Assembly (NCBI RefSeq): GCF_014204795.1
Contig: NZ_JACHMB010000001.1
Coordinates: 62,001-126,000, forward strand
Reading direction: 5' to 3'
Length of the DNA: 64,000 nt
From: Nonomuraea jabiensis
Lineage (GTDB): Bacteria > Actinomycetota > Actinomycetes > Streptosporangiales > Streptosporangiaceae
The notes under the pieces are model-generated. The model saw only the letters and a list, made by a program, of their open reading frames with translations, did not search any database and was not told the origin of the DNA. The position numbers and the translations under genes are program-made. This document shows, one piece after another, positions 24,254 through 34,306 of the stretch (its first letter is position 1; every line of letters begins with the position of its first letter).

Positions 24254-25876
24254 TCAGGGGGACAGGTCGCGTAGGGCTGTGTAGAAGGCGTGGTGGCGGG
24301 TCAGTTCGCGTTCGACCGGCTCCACGACCATCGTGGTCGACACGGCTGCCACGCGGCGGCGCATTTCGCGTTCCAGGCGCTCCCGTTCCCGCGAAGCCCC
24401 CAGTTCCACGAAGTTGCGGGAGGCGATGCCCGACAGTGCTCCCAAGCCCAGCACCGACGCCATCATCAGCCCCACCCACGGCAGCGTCGCGCTGTCGCCC
24501 AGCAGTTCCAATGCCGGAGGAAGCTGTCCCGGCATCAGCAGGCCCGCGGCCAGCCAGGCCAGGCCGGCGACGAAGGCGACCACCAGGACGTACTGCCACA
24601 CCTTGAGCGCGCGCCACCACCCGGGTACCCGGTCGAGCTGCGGCGCGATCTCCGTGAGGTCCTCGGTGAGGGCCTGCGGGAGCTGGCTGGAGCGGGAGCG
24701 GGCGGCCTGGTGGACGGCGGTGCGCCACACCGGGTGCATCCCCACCGACAGGCCGTCGGCGAGTGCCTGTACGGCGTTGGCGACCTCGGCCGACTGCGCG
24801 CTCACCGAGCCGGTCGTGATGCCGCGGATCTCCTCCCCGAGGTCCTGCAGGCGCAGGCTCTTGAGGGGGTCCGAGCGGAACTTCGAGAACCACCGCGGGT
24901 ACGGCCAGCCCACCCAGTGGCTCGACCGCTCGGCGTAGACGTTCTCCATGGCCTCGCCCACGGCCGGTACGCCCACCGCGTCGCACAGCGCGTCCGTGAG
25001 CCCCATCCGGCGGGCCTCGTCGACCGAGGACGGCGCCGACAGGGCCTCGCCCAGCGGCATGGCCTTGCTGAGGCGCTGTTCCAGCCGGTGGAGGTCGGCC
25101 TCCAGCTTCTGGATGGCGGCGCGCCGGCGTGCCACCGCGGTCGCGATGACGCTCCTGAGGCTCTCGATGCCGCGGCCGGTGACCGCGGAGGTGGGTACGA
25201 CGCTGGGATGCTCGACGCCCTCGCGGCGCAGCAGGTCGTTGAGGTCGATGACCAGCTCGGCCAGCTCTTCCTTGGTGAGCCTGTCGGCCTGGTTGAGTGC
25301 GAACACGGTCACCGCGTCATGCCCCGCCAGCTCCGTCACGTAGCGGCGGTGCGTGGACGCGTCGGCGTACTTCTGCGGGTCGAGCACCCAGACCACCAGG
25401 TCGGCCAGGCCGATGAGCCGGTCGGCCTCGGTGTCGGTGAGGGCCCTGATCGAGTCGTGGTCGGGCAGGTCGAGCAGGATCAGCCCGTGGAGCTGGCTGT
25501 CGCCCTTGTCGAGCGCGCTGGCCCGGGAGAAGCGGTGCCGCCACTGGATCTGCAGCCAGTCGAGCAGCGGGCCGGCGCCCTCCAGCCCCCAGACGCAGGC
25601 GTGCGTACGGGCGGTGGTCGGCCGGCGCACGCCGGTGGGCGACAGCTCCAGCCCCGAGATGGCGTTGAACAGCGACGACTTGCCGCTGCCGGTGCCGCCG
25701 GCCAGAGCCACGACGGTGTGCTCGGAGGACAGCTTGAGCCGATCTCCGGCCTGCGTGAGCAGCGTGTTGGCCTCGGTGAGCAGCTTCTTTTCCAGCCGCC
25801 CCGGGCCGTGCTCCACCACCTTGGTGAGCGCGGTCAACCGCGGAGCCAGCCCGGGCCTGGTCGCCATGGTGGTCAT
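24254..25876 (-). CDS. Dynamin-like membrane GTPase (DynB-like, YfjP family)
   Basis: 540 residues. The GTPase domain has P-loop GGTGSGKSS (60-68), switch GVRRPTT, G3 DLPDHDS, and G4 NQAD. Long helices follow, and then two membrane segments near the C-terminus (WQYVLVVAFVAGLAWLAAGLL and LPWVGLMMASVLGLGALSGI). It belongs with the large dynamin-like GTPase beside it. In Streptomyces a two-gene dynamin operon (dynA/dynB) stabilises FtsZ rings at sporulation septa, the membrane-embedded partner holding the soluble one; I infer the same pairing here. The ATG overlaps the stop of the larger GTPase (ATGA), so the two are made together. Confidence 0.82.
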   Translation of the reverse strand: MTTMATRPGLAPRLTALTKVVEHGPGRLEKKLLTEANTLLTQAGDRLKLSSEHTVVALAGGTGSGKSSLFNAISGLELSPTGVRRPTTARTHACVWGLEGAGPLLDWLQIQWRHRFSRASALDKGDSQLHGLILLDLPDHDSIRALTDTEADRLIGLADLVVWVLDPQKYADASTHRRYVTELAGHDAVTVFALNQADRLTKEELAELVIDLNDLLRREGVEHPSVVPTSAVTGRGIESLRSVIATAVARRRAAIQKLEADLHRLEQRLSKAMPLGEALSAPSSVDEARRMGLTDALCDAVGVPAVGEAMENVYAERSSHWVGWPYPRWFSKFRSDPLKSLRLQDLGEEIRGITTGSVSAQSAEVANAVQALADGLSVGMHPVWRTAVHQAARSRSSQLPQALTEDLTEIAPQLDRVPGWWRALKVWQYVLVVAFVAGLAWLAAGLLMPGQLPPALELLGDSATLPWVGLMMASVLGLGALSGIASRNFVELGASRERERLEREMRRRVAAVSTTMVVEPVERELTRHHAFYTALRDLSP

Positions 25877-28713
25877 CGGGCGACCTCGAGGTTGTACGTC
25901 GCCTGGTAGAGACGGGTCGCCACGGACTCGTCCGGAATGCCCGCGGTGTCGAGGGCTTGCACGTAACGCATGGATTCCTCGTCGAACAGCATGCCGATCC
26001 TGGCCCGCAAATCGCTGAGCGCCTTGGCCCCGATGCCGCGCAGCGACTCTGCGCCGAGCAGGGCGTTGACCAGCCGGTGCGGGACCCCTTCGCCGTTGGT
26101 CCCGCTGAACATCGCGACCGTGAAGATCAACGAGAGCGCGTCGGGATCGAACGACACCAGCTTCGACACCGACCGCTTGGCCACGCCGTCGGTGCGTACG
26201 AGCTCGCTCAGGTGCTCCTGCCACGACGCGATGGCGCGACCGGCGTGACGTACGAGATTGTCGGAGGGCCTGTCGAGGCCCTCACCGAGCTTGGCGCCCA
26301 GCTCGGAACGGTGCCGCCAGCGCGCGACCACCTCCTCGGTGGCGCGGTTGGCGGCGGCGATGATGACCGCCTCGAGCCCGGCCCGGATCGCCGCCTTGAA
26401 CGCCAGCACCCGCTCCGGCGCGTATTTGGCCGACCGGCCGCGTTTGCGCACCTGGAGCGAGCGCATGAGGTCGCCGGAGCCGGCGAAGTCCTGCCAGCGG
26501 GCCAGCACCTCGCCGTGCAGCAGCGAGCCGTTCTTCGACGCCTTGTCGACCTCTTTGAGCGCGCCCCGGAAGGCCGCCTCCACGTCGCTGCGCAGCTCCG
26601 TCCTGAACGCGACCTGCCCCTCCAGGTGTCTGGCCAGCGCGGGTACGCGGGTGCGGAAGCTGTTGAGCACGCCGTTGAGCGTCTCGCGTACGGCCTGGGC
26701 CCTGCGCTCTTCGTCGACCGACAGCTCAGCCAGCCAGAGCCGCAGGTCGGTGACCTCCGCGTCGGGCAGCCTGCCGTCGGTGACCTTCGCCTCGTTGATG
26801 ACGAACCTGTCGATCTCGCCCAGACCGTACTCGGTGAGCATCCGTACGAAATGCTTCAGAACCACGTCGGCGGACCTGGGCTGCACCCGCGACAGCACGA
26901 TCGCGAGCCGGGCGCCGCGCTCCTTGGCCAGCTTCAGCAGCTTCCAGGCGGGGGCGTCGGCGTAGCGGGCCGCCGTGGTCACGAAGATCCACAGGTCGGC
27001 GGCGTCGAGCATGCGGTGGGCGACCTCGTGGTGCTCCTCGACGACCGAGTCGATGTCGGGGGTGTCGAGCAGCGCGACGCCCTGCGGGAGCTTCTCCGTC
27101 GCGACCACGACCATGCTCCGCACCCCGGCTTCCGGGGCGGGCTTGTCGAGCCGCCGGAGACTGCCGAGCAGCTCTCCCTCCGCGAACCACTTCCGGTCCT
27201 CCGGGTGGCAGACCAGCACCGGGGTGCCGGTGGTCGGGCGGCGTACGCCGGTGCGCGAGACGTTCTTCTCGGCCAGGGTGTTGACCAGGGTGGACTTGCC
27301 GGCGCCGGTGGAGCCCGCGACCACGATCAGGGCCGGGGCGGCGCTGGTCCTGACCCTGGGGAGCACGTAGCCCTCCAGCTGGGCCAGCAGCTCGGCCTGC
27401 GTCTGCCTGGCCTCGTCCGCGCCGGGCAGGTCGAGGCCGAAGCGCAGGTCCGCGACGCTCTCCCGGAGCGTGCCGAGCGCCGCCATGAGCGCCTCGGCGG
27501 CCTCGGCGGGCAACTCCTCCCCACGGCCCGGCTTCTCGCCACGGTCTGGCTTCTCGCCACGGTCTGGCTTCTCGCCATGGCCGGGCTTCTCTCCGGTTGC
27601 CGCGCCGCCTTCGGTCTTCTCGCCCGTCGCCGACGGCTGGTCACCCTGCGGCTCAGCGCCGTCCCGCGGCTCTGCGCCGTCACGGGGCTCGTCACCGTCG
27701 CGGGACTCTGCGCCGTCACGGGGCTCTGCGCCGTCACGCGACTCCGCGCGATCATGCGGGTCCTCGCCGTCGCGGGGCCGCCGCTCGGCCTCCGGTTCGT
27801 CGCCATCCGCCGCCTCGGGCTGCGGTCGCTCGTCGTCATCCGCGCTGTCGGCCTGGTACGGCTCGTCGAGCGTCGGCTCGGCCTGCGACTGCTCATCGGC
27901 CGTATGGACGTCCTGGGGCTGCCCGTCGCCCGGCTGCGCGTCCTGGGGCTGCTCTGAGGCCAGCTGCGCGCCTTGAGGCTGCTCGTCGCCCAGCTCCGCG
28001 CCGTGAGCCTGCCCGGAGGCCAGCGCCGCGCCTTGAGGCTGCTCATCGCCCGGCTCCGCGCCGTGAGGGTGCTCGTCGCTCAGCTCCGCGCGGTGAGGCT
28101 GCCCGTTGCTCGGCTCCGCGTCCTGAGGCTCGTCGTCCTGCGTCGCCACGTCGTCCAGAGTCTGCTCGTCGAGTGACGGCGGCCCGTCCAGCGACGACGG
28201 CTCCTCGGCGCGCGCCACAGGCTCCGGCTCCCGTTCAGGCGCAGGCTCGCGCTCAGGCGCAGGCTCCCCCTCAGGCTCCGGCTCGATGTCGGAATCCTCG
28301 GCGGACGAGTCCTCCGTCGGGAAGGACGGCTGGTCGCCGCCGGACGGACGCACGCGCCGCTCCTTCCCGCCCCCCGGACCGCCCAGCGCCGCCGGCTTCA
28401 CGAAGAGGGACGGCCGTTCGGCCTCCTCGGGCACGTCGTCATCGGCCGGACCCGCCTCGGCGACGGCCGGAGCGGTGGCCTCGCCGGGCTCCTCCGGCAC
28501 CGGTGGCTCGGGGGAAGACGCGGCAGCCTCCCGCTCCCCCGGAGCCGCCGGCTCCGGGGACGCCGCAGGCTTCTTCCGCGCCTTCTTCGTGCCGAAGGCA
28601 TCGAAGGCGTCGTCGCCCTGGACCTCTGCCAGGTCCTCGTCACTCACCGGGCGAAAGCTCAACGTCTGCTCTCCCGGTGACTCCTGCCGCCCGTCATCCA
28701 TGGCCGTGTTCAC
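25873..28713 (-). CDS. Dynamin-like GTPase with long acidic repetitive N-terminus (DynA-like)
   Basis: 946 residues. Residues 1-400 are disordered and rich in Pro, Glu, Asp and Gln. They include roughly decapeptide repeats ([17 protein letters not shown] type, about 193-280), [12 protein letters not shown] repeats (about 323-355) and EKPDRG repeats (about 376-398). The GTPase domain follows: P-loop GSTGAGKS (467-474), GVRRPTTG, G3 LLDTPD (549-553). The remainder is helical, with no clear membrane span. It starts with a GTG that overlaps the cobA stop (GTGA); an ATG four codons later is an alternative. The pairing with the membrane GTPase suggests a septation or membrane-remodelling role. Confidence 0.8.
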   Translation of the reverse strand: MNTAMDDGRQESPGEQTLSFRPVSDEDLAEVQGDDAFDAFGTKKARKKPAASPEPAAPGEREAAASSPEPPVPEEPGEATAPAVAEAGPADDDVPEEAERPSLFVKPAALGGPGGGKERRVRPSGGDQPSFPTEDSSAEDSDIEPEPEGEPAPEREPAPEREPEPVARAEEPSSLDGPPSLDEQTLDDVATQDDEPQDAEPSNGQPHRAELSDEHPHGAEPGDEQPQGAALASGQAHGAELGDEQPQGAQLASEQPQDAQPGDGQPQDVHTADEQSQAEPTLDEPYQADSADDDERPQPEAADGDEPEAERRPRDGEDPHDRAESRDGAEPRDGAESRDGDEPRDGAEPRDGAEPQGDQPSATGEKTEGGAATGEKPGHGEKPDRGEKPDRGEKPGRGEELPAEAAEALMAALGTLRESVADLRFGLDLPGADEARQTQAELLAQLEGYVLPRVRTSAAPALIVVAGSTGAGKSTLVNTLAEKNVSRTGVRRPTTGTPVLVCHPEDRKWFAEGELLGSLRRLDKPAPEAGVRSMVVVATEKLPQGVALLDTPDIDSVVEEHHEVAHRMLDAADLWIFVTTAARYADAPAWKLLKLAKERGARLAIVLSRVQPRSADVVLKHFVRMLTEYGLGEIDRFVINEAKVTDGRLPDAEVTDLRLWLAELSVDEERRAQAVRETLNGVLNSFRTRVPALARHLEGQVAFRTELRSDVEAAFRGALKEVDKASKNGSLLHGEVLARWQDFAGSGDLMRSLQVRKRGRSAKYAPERVLAFKAAIRAGLEAVIIAAANRATEEVVARWRHRSELGAKLGEGLDRPSDNLVRHAGRAIASWQEHLSELVRTDGVAKRSVSKLVSFDPDALSLIFTVAMFSGTNGEGVPHRLVNALLGAESLRGIGAKALSDLRARIGMLFDEESMRYVQALDTAGIPDESVATRLYQATYNLEVAR

Positions 28714-29942
28714 GGCAAGCGCTCCGCTCGAACCATCTCGACCTCCTGGCCGACCCTCACGACGTCGCCGACGATGACGATCGCCGGCGGCCGGATCCCA
28801 GCCGCGGACACGCGGTCGGCCACGGTGGAAAGCGAAGCGGTGACCGCCCGCTGGGTCGGAAGGGTACCGTCCTGTACCACCATTGCGGGAGTCTCCGGGG
28901 GACGTCCGTCTCGGATGAGCGCTTCTGCCACCTTCGCGAGCCGCTCGACGGCCATCATCAGCACCAGCGTGCCCTGGGAACGGGCCAGGGCGGGCCAGTC
29001 GACGGTGGACTTGGGGTCGTCGGGCGCGACGTGCACGGAGATGACGTGGAACTCCTGGCTGACGCCCCGATGCGTCACCGGCACCCCGGCCGCGCCGGGC
29101 ACCGCCACGGCGCTCGTGATGCCGGGGACCACCAGCACGGGAATGCCGGACCGGGCGCAGGCGATCATCTCCTCGCCGCCGCGCCCGAACACGAACGGGT
29201 CGCCGCCCTTGAGCCGGACCACGAACTTGCCCTGTCTGGCTCGATCCACGAGCAGCTCGTTGATGGTCTCCTGGGAGAGCGAGCGGCCGTAGGGGACCTT
29301 GGCGGCGTCGATCAGCTCGACGTCGGGGGCCAGCTCGTCGAGCAGGGCCCGGGGCGCGAGCCGGTCGGCGACCACCACGTCGGCCTGGGCGAGGAGCTGC
29401 CGCCCGCGCACGGTGATGAGGCCGGGGTCGCCGGGGCCGCCGCCGACGAGCGCCACGCCGACCGGTTTGGTGCGGTTGCGCCGGGCGTCGACCGTGCCGT
29501 CGCGCAGAGCCCCCACGACCGCGTCCCTGATGCCGGCGGCCCTGCGCGGGTCACCGCCCGCGGTGACGGCCACGTTGATCTCGTCGACGCGCCCGGTGGC
29601 GGGCGTCCAGGCGGCCGAGGCGTCCTTGTCGTCGGCCCGCACGCACCACACGCGTTTGGCCTCAGCCTCGGCGGCGATCGCCGTGTTGACGGACCTGTCG
29701 TCGGTGCAGGCCTGTACGAGCCAGGCACCGTCGCAGTCGCCGACCTCGTAGGGCCGGGCGTGCCAGGTGACCCTGCCGGCGGCGATCAGGTCGTCGAGCG
29801 CCGGCGTCACGCTCGGCGACACGACCGTGACCTCCGCACCGGCCTCTAGCAGCGCGGGAACCCGCCGCTGCGCGACGCGCCCGCCGCCCACGACGAGGAC
29901 CCGGCGGCCGGAAAGCCGCAGGCCGAGGAGGTAGGGGCCCAT
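28710..29942 (-). CDS. cobA: Siroheme synthase N-terminal domain fused to uroporphyrinogen-III C-methyltransferase
   Basis: 410 residues. Residues 1-150 are the CysG-B-like precorrin-2 dehydrogenase domain ([31 protein letters not shown]). Residues 160-405 are the SUMT methyltransferase ([56 protein letters not shown]). It makes precorrin-2 from uroporphyrinogen III and can oxidise it to sirohydrochlorin. The third CysG activity, ferrochelation, is not separate here; the CbiX-like protein upstream may supply a chelatase. It follows speB by 81 bp and is translationally coupled to the dynamin-like gene downstream. Confidence 0.92.
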   Translation of the reverse strand: MGPYLLGLRLSGRRVLVVGGGRVAQRRVPALLEAGAEVTVVSPSVTPALDDLIAAGRVTWHARPYEVGDCDGAWLVQACTDDRSVNTAIAAEAEAKRVWCVRADDKDASAAWTPATGRVDEINVAVTAGGDPRRAAGIRDAVVGALRDGTVDARRNRTKPVGVALVGGGPGDPGLITVRGRQLLAQADVVVADRLAPRALLDELAPDVELIDAAKVPYGRSLSQETINELLVDRARQGKFVVRLKGGDPFVFGRGGEEMIACARSGIPVLVVPGITSAVAVPGAAGVPVTHRGVSQEFHVISVHVAPDDPKSTVDWPALARSQGTLVLMMAVERLAKVAEALIRDGRPPETPAMVVQDGTLPTQRAVTASLSTVADRVSAAGIRPPAIVIVGDVVRVGQEVEMVRAERLP

Positions 29943-30023
29943 GGGGGGAATCTCCCGTTCGCGAAGGTTCTGTGTTAGGACGTAAACCTACCGGCTCCGG
30001 AAGCGTCATTTGCTGCGCACTGG

Positions 30024-31037
30024 TCAACGACCGTCGAGAAGGGGCTGCCGCGGGTCCCAGCGCGGCCCGCCCTGAGCGTCCTTCCGGCGTCTGGCCATCG
30101 CTGAAAGCGCTTCAAGGATAACCCGGTTTCCCAGGTAGGCGGTGATGTCCGCGTGGTCGTACGGCGGCGCCACCTCGACGACCTCCATTCCGGCCACGGG
30201 CAGTTCGTAACAGATGCGACGAACGGCATCGAGCAACTGCCTGGCGGTCAGTCCCCCCGGCTCGGGCGTGCCGGTGCCGGGAGCGTGGCCGGGGTCGCAG
30301 ACGTCGATGTCGACGGACAGGAAGATCTGGTCGCATTCGTCGAGCGCGATCGCGAACGACTCCGTCAGGCACTCTTCCAGCCCACGAGCCACGATCTCCG
30401 TCATTTCGTACGAACGCATGTTTTGAGCGGCCATCCAGCTCAGCGTCTCCGGCTCCGGCCAGTAACCGCGCAGCCCGATCTGCAGGAACCTGTCGCCCCG
30501 GATGGCCCCCGACTCGATGAGCCGCCGCATCGGCTGGCCGTGCCCGTAGAGGTGGCCGAACGCGATGTTCCCGGTGTCGGCGTGCGCGTCGAAGTGGATC
30601 ATCGACGTACGGCCGGGCGCGTACGCCCTCGCGGTGCCGCGGGCGTCGGGCAGCGCCACCGTGTGGTCGCCCCCGAGCACCAGCGGGATCGCCCCGGAGG
30701 CGGCCACGCGGTGGACCGCCTCCTCGATCGCGGCCAGCGAGCCCTCGACGTCGCCCGAGTAGCACTCGACGTCACCGGCGTCCAGCACCCGCAGGTCGCG
30801 CAGGGCGTCCACGCGCAGCGCCAGGCTGGGTCTGGAGCCGTCGTGCGGCAGGTAGCAGGCCTGGCGCAGCGCCATCGGGCCGAACCTGGCGCCAGGGCGG
30901 TTGCTGGTGCCCCCGTCGAAGGGCGCGCCGACGATCACCACGTCGGCGCCCTCGTAGGAGGCCGGATCGTTGACGTCGCAACGGTCCACGCCCAGGAAGG
31001 TGATGTCAGGACCGTACATGGGGCCGTAACGGGACAC
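30024..31037 (-). CDS. speB: Agmatinase / ureohydrolase
   Basis: 337 residues of the arginase superfamily. All manganese-binding motifs are present: LVLGGDHTV, FDAHADTG and SVDIDVCDPGHAPGTGTPEPGG. The PGTGTPEPGG ending is the agmatinase/guanidinobutyrase type rather than arginase. It is expected to release urea and putrescine (or a related amine) from agmatine. GTG 31037 follows GGAGGG closely; ATG 31019 is an alternative. It sits between cobT (10-bp gap) and cobA, an unexpected place for polyamine metabolism. Confidence 0.87.
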   Translation of the reverse strand: MSRYGPMYGPDITFLGVDRCDVNDPASYEGADVVIVGAPFDGGTSNRPGARFGPMALRQACYLPHDGSRPSLALRVDALRDLRVLDAGDVECYSGDVEGSLAAIEEAVHRVAASGAIPLVLGGDHTVALPDARGTARAYAPGRTSMIHFDAHADTGNIAFGHLYGHGQPMRRLIESGAIRGDRFLQIGLRGYWPEPETLSWMAAQNMRSYEMTEIVARGLEECLTESFAIALDECDQIFLSVDIDVCDPGHAPGTGTPEPGGLTARQLLDAVRRICYELPVAGMEVVEVAPPYDHADITAYLGNRVILEALSAMARRRKDAQGGPRWDPRQPLLDGR

Positions 31038-31047
31038 CCCTCCATCA

Positions 31048-32118
31048 TCACACGGTCTTTTCGGTCACTCCCGCCGAATCGAACGTCGCCACGTCGTGCA
31101 TCACCCGTACGGCCGCGCAGACCACCGGATACGCCAGCAGGCCGCCCGTGCCCTCCCCCAGCCGCAGCCCCAGGTCCACCAGCGGGCGCAGCCCGAGGTG
31201 GGCGAGCGCGGCGGCATGGCCGGGCTCGGCCGAGCGGTGGCCGGCGATGCAGTGGTCGAGCGCGGCCGGGTCGAGGGCGGCGGCCACGAGGGCGGCGGCA
31301 CCGGCGATGACGCCGTCGAGGATCACCGGCACGCGGGCGGCGGCGCCGCCCAGGATGAAACCCGCGATGGCCGCGTGCTCGAACCCGCCCACCGCCGCCA
31401 GGGCGCGCAGGGCGTCGCTGGGCGCGGTCAGGGCCCCCGACAGGCCGTTCGTGCGCAGGGCCGCGCGGACGATGTCCACCTTGCGGTCGAACGTCTCGTC
31501 GTCGATCCCGGTGCCCCTGCCGGTCACCTCGGCCGGGTCACGGCCGGCGAAGACGGCGATGAGGGCGGCGGAGGCGGTGGTGTTCGCGATGCCCATGTCG
31601 CCGGTGATCAGGCACCGGGCTCCCGACGCCACCAGGTCGCGGGCCACGCCGATCCCCGCCTCCAGCGCCCTGACCGCCTGGTCGACGCTCATCGCGGGGC
31701 CCTCGGACAGGTCGGCGGTGCCGTACGCGATCTTGCGGTTGACCAGGTTGGGCGCCTCGGGCAGGTCGGCGGCGACGCCCACGTCCACGACCGTCACCGA
31801 CACGCCGGCCTGGGCGGCGAAGGCGTTGGCGACCGCGCCGCCGGACAGGAAGTTGGCCACCATCTGCACCGTGACCTCCTGCGGCCACGGGGTGACGCCA
31901 CGCGCGTGCACGCCGTGGTCGGCGGCGAAGATGGCCAGCGCCGCGGGCTCGGGCATGGGCGGCGGGGTGGCGCCGGCGGCGCCCGCGAGGCGTACCGCGA
32001 TCTCCTCGAGCGCGCCCAGCGAGCCGCGCGGCTTGGTGAGGCGGTCCTGGTACGCGCGGGCCTCGGCGATGGCTCGAGGATCCGCGGGACGGATCGCGGC
32101 GAGCGTCTCAGCGAGCAC
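31048..32118 (-). CDS. cobT: Nicotinate-nucleotide--dimethylbenzimidazole phosphoribosyltransferase
   Basis: 356 residues, the normal CobT length. Motifs include LTKPRGSLGALEEIA, FAADHGVHARGVTPWPQEVT, MGIANTTASAA, GRGTGIDD, and the catalytic-region EGTGGLLAYPVV. It activates the lower ligand of cobalamin by making alpha-ribazole phosphate. GTG 32118 was chosen because GGAGG lies 6-7 bp upstream; the longer frame to 32160 lacks a ribosome site. It is 13 bp downstream of the CbiX-like gene in the same operon. Confidence 0.92.
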   Translation of the reverse strand: MLAETLAAIRPADPRAIAEARAYQDRLTKPRGSLGALEEIAVRLAGAAGATPPPMPEPAALAIFAADHGVHARGVTPWPQEVTVQMVANFLSGGAVANAFAAQAGVSVTVVDVGVAADLPEAPNLVNRKIAYGTADLSEGPAMSVDQAVRALEAGIGVARDLVASGARCLITGDMGIANTTASAALIAVFAGRDPAEVTGRGTGIDDETFDRKVDIVRAALRTNGLSGALTAPSDALRALAAVGGFEHAAIAGFILGGAAARVPVILDGVIAGAAALVAAALDPAALDHCIAGHRSAEPGHAAALAHLGLRPLVDLGLRLGEGTGGLLAYPVVCAAVRVMHDVATFDSAGVTEKTV

Positions 32119-32131
32119 GGCAAACCTCCAC

Positions 32132-32980
32132 TTACGGGACGAGTTGGAGCGCTTCCTCATATCGGTCGATCACGACGTCGGCCAGGGTCTCACAGTCGCC
32201 GATCACCTCGGCGCAGCGGATGTCGAGATCGGGGTGTCCCGCGCCGTACGCCAGCGCCTGGGCCCACACGCGCTCCAGCAGGCCGCCCGCGAACAGCAGG
32301 TACGGCACCACGATCACGCGCTTGGCCCCCAGACGGCGGCAGCGCTCGAGCCCGCCGGGCACCCCGGGCGGGGTGACCGACACGAACGCGGTCTCGACGG
32401 TCATGAAGTCGTAGGCGTGCGTCTCCCAGAACAGCCGGGAGACCCGGTGGATCTCGGCGTTGGCGGTCGCGTCCGTCGAGCCCTCGCCGACCAGCACGAC
32501 CGCCGTCTCGCCCGGCTCGATGTGGACGGGATGGTCCTCGACGGGCAGGGAGTCGACCGCGCGGAGCCGGGGCCTGGCGCCCACGAGCTCCAGGGCGGCG
32601 CGCGGCTTGGAGATCTCCGTCGCGGCCTCGTTCAGCCGCTCGGCCAGCAGCCCCAGGACGCGGGGGTCGGGGCCGAGGGGACGGCCGTAGTCGTACATGA
32701 GCGTCGGATGCCGCTTCTGCTCCAGCTCCATCGCGGCCGGGAACTCCTCGCTCATCCTGCTGAGGCTCATCGGCAGCGCCACCAGCCGGTGGTGGCCCCG
32801 GGCGACCAGGGAGGCGACGGAGTCGCTCAGCCGCGGAGAGGCACGTTCCAGATAGCCGCCGGACACGTCGGCGCCTGTCTGGTCCAGCCGGCAGCGCAGC
32901 CGGTGTACGAACCTGCCGAACTCCGCGGCGTAGGCGTCATCCTGGGAGCCCTGCCCGATCAGCAGGAGCGGCGGCTTCAT
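32132..32980 (-). CDS. CbiX-type sirohydrochlorin chelatase-like protein (two-domain)
   Basis: 282 residues forming two CbiX/CbiK half-domains. The C-terminal half is well conserved (AVVLVGEGSTDATANAEIHR, RVIVVPYLLFAGGLLERV). In the N-terminal half the expected G-H-G-S motif reads LIGQGSQ, and the usual metal-ligand histidine region reads PMSLSRMSEEFPAAM with no histidine. If that half carries the active site, chelation may be weakened or use other residues; chelatase function is therefore plausible from family and neighbours but not assured. It lies between cobL and cobT on the same strand. Confidence 0.8.
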   Translation of the reverse strand: MKPPLLLIGQGSQDDAYAAEFGRFVHRLRCRLDQTGADVSGGYLERASPRLSDSVASLVARGHHRLVALPMSLSRMSEEFPAAMELEQKRHPTLMYDYGRPLGPDPRVLGLLAERLNEAATEISKPRAALELVGARPRLRAVDSLPVEDHPVHIEPGETAVVLVGEGSTDATANAEIHRVSRLFWETHAYDFMTVETAFVSVTPPGVPGGLERCRRLGAKRVIVVPYLLFAGGLLERVWAQALAYGAGHPDLDIRCAEVIGDCETLADVVIDRYEEALQLVP

Positions 32981-33050
32981 TGTGAGGGAATCTCCGGTGC
33001 GTTAGACAAAGACACGCGAGGATAACCGATGCGCCCCGGTAGGGAACAGG

Positions 33051-34229
33051 TCACGCTGTGTGCGCGGGCGTCGCATGCACGACGAACACGGGGTCGGAGG
33101 CGGTCAGACGGTGTGATCCGTCGGGGTCGAGCGTCAGTCTCGAGGCCAGGATCTGGGTGCCCTCGCCGCGGTAGCCGTGCTCGCGCAGCCGTTCGAGAAC
33201 GGCCGTGACCTGCTCGACCTTCCTGAGCGAGCACACCAGCGTGCGCGGGCCGCGGGCGGCGCAGGCCACGACGACGTCAGGACCGCCGCCGCCCACGTAG
33301 ACGGCGTCGGGGTCGGGCAGCGGCTCCAGCGCCGGCGGCGCCTGGCCCCTGGTCAGAGCCACTTTGACGCCGTGTTCGAGCACGTTGGCCCGCAGCCGGG
33401 CGCAGGACTCCTCCTCGCGCTCCACGGCGACGACGGCGGCGCCCATCCGCGCGCACTCGACGGCGATCTCGCCCTCGCCCGCGCCGACGTCCCAGACCAG
33501 GTCCCCGAGCCGCGGGCCCAGCTTGGCCAGGATGAACGCCCGCACCTCCGGCGGCAGCGCCCCCTCGAACGGCAGCGCCCACTCGGCCGGGCCCGGCTGG
33601 GCGCCCGCCAGCCAGCCCGGCTCCTTGGGCTGGTGCAGCGGGTCGATGACGAGGACCACGTCGGGGTCCTTCCACGGCCTGGTCGTGGCCTCGCCCATGC
33701 GGCTGTGCGTGACCCGCTCGTCGGGACCGCCGAGGTCCTCGCAGACGATCAGCGCGCGGGGCGTGGTCGGCGCCAGCTCCCTGGCGATCTCGCCGGGGCC
33801 GACGCCGGGCGCGACCAGCAGCGCCACCTTGGGATGGGCCCGGCAGGCGTTCACGACCCGGTCGATCTGGCCCGGGCCGGACGGAGCCACGACCAGCGCG
33901 TCCTCCCAGTTGATCCCCGCGCAGGCGAAGGCGCGGGTGATCAGCGAGATCGCCGGCACCACCTCCGGATTGAGGCCATGGGCCCGCAACGTGCGGACGA
34001 CGCCGAAGAATCCGGGATCGCCCTCGGCCACCACGACCGCGGGACCTTCTCCGTGTTCGAGGTGATCGTCCAGAACGTCGAGCAGCGCGCCGTCGGCCAC
34101 CGTCGGCGCGGAGAGCTTGAGCTGCCCGAGGACGGCGTCGGGCCCCACGACGAGCCGCGCCTCGCGGAGCTTGTCCACCGCCTTGGCCGAGAACTCGTGC
34201 CCGTCCCACCCGACCACCGTGATCATCAC
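33051..34229 (-). CDS. cobL: Precorrin-6Y C5,15-methyltransferase (CbiE-CbiT fusion)
   Basis: 392 residues. Residues 1-195 are CbiE-like (MITVVGWDGHEF, VVVAEGDPGFFG, VVPAISLITRAFACAGINWEDA). Residues 205-392 are CbiT-like, with the SAM site LVWDVGAGEGEIAVECAR and VYVGGGGPD. It methylates C-5 and C-15 of the corrin ring and decarboxylates the C-12 side chain. It is the first gene of the leftward cobalamin block; other corrin-ring methyltransferases are not in the window. GTG 34229 or the ATG three bases later is the start. I found no B12-riboswitch box in the 77 bp upstream. Confidence 0.92.
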   Translation of the reverse strand: MMITVVGWDGHEFSAKAVDKLREARLVVGPDAVLGQLKLSAPTVADGALLDVLDDHLEHGEGPAVVVAEGDPGFFGVVRTLRAHGLNPEVVPAISLITRAFACAGINWEDALVVAPSGPGQIDRVVNACRAHPKVALLVAPGVGPGEIARELAPTTPRALIVCEDLGGPDERVTHSRMGEATTRPWKDPDVVLVIDPLHQPKEPGWLAGAQPGPAEWALPFEGALPPEVRAFILAKLGPRLGDLVWDVGAGEGEIAVECARMGAAVVAVEREEESCARLRANVLEHGVKVALTRGQAPPALEPLPDPDAVYVGGGGPDVVVACAARGPRTLVCSLRKVEQVTAVLERLREHGYRGEGTQILASRLTLDPDGSHRLTASDPVFVVHATPAHTA

Positions 34230-34306
34230 GCCTCACCGTCCTCATCTCAAGGGTGACGGCTGCGACCGGGTTTCACAAAGGGTACGAAGGTCAGTCCGGT
34301 GTGCCC

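Noticed and set aside
23799..24986. 395-codon minus-strand frame with Thr/Pro-rich end
   Set aside because: It overlaps the well-supported dynamin-like gene in another frame and its unique part lies in a repeat-rich spacer.
34230..34306. Cobalamin riboswitch upstream of cobL
   Set aside because: The gap is only 77 bp and contains no B12-box-like sequence; a full riboswitch needs about 200 nt.
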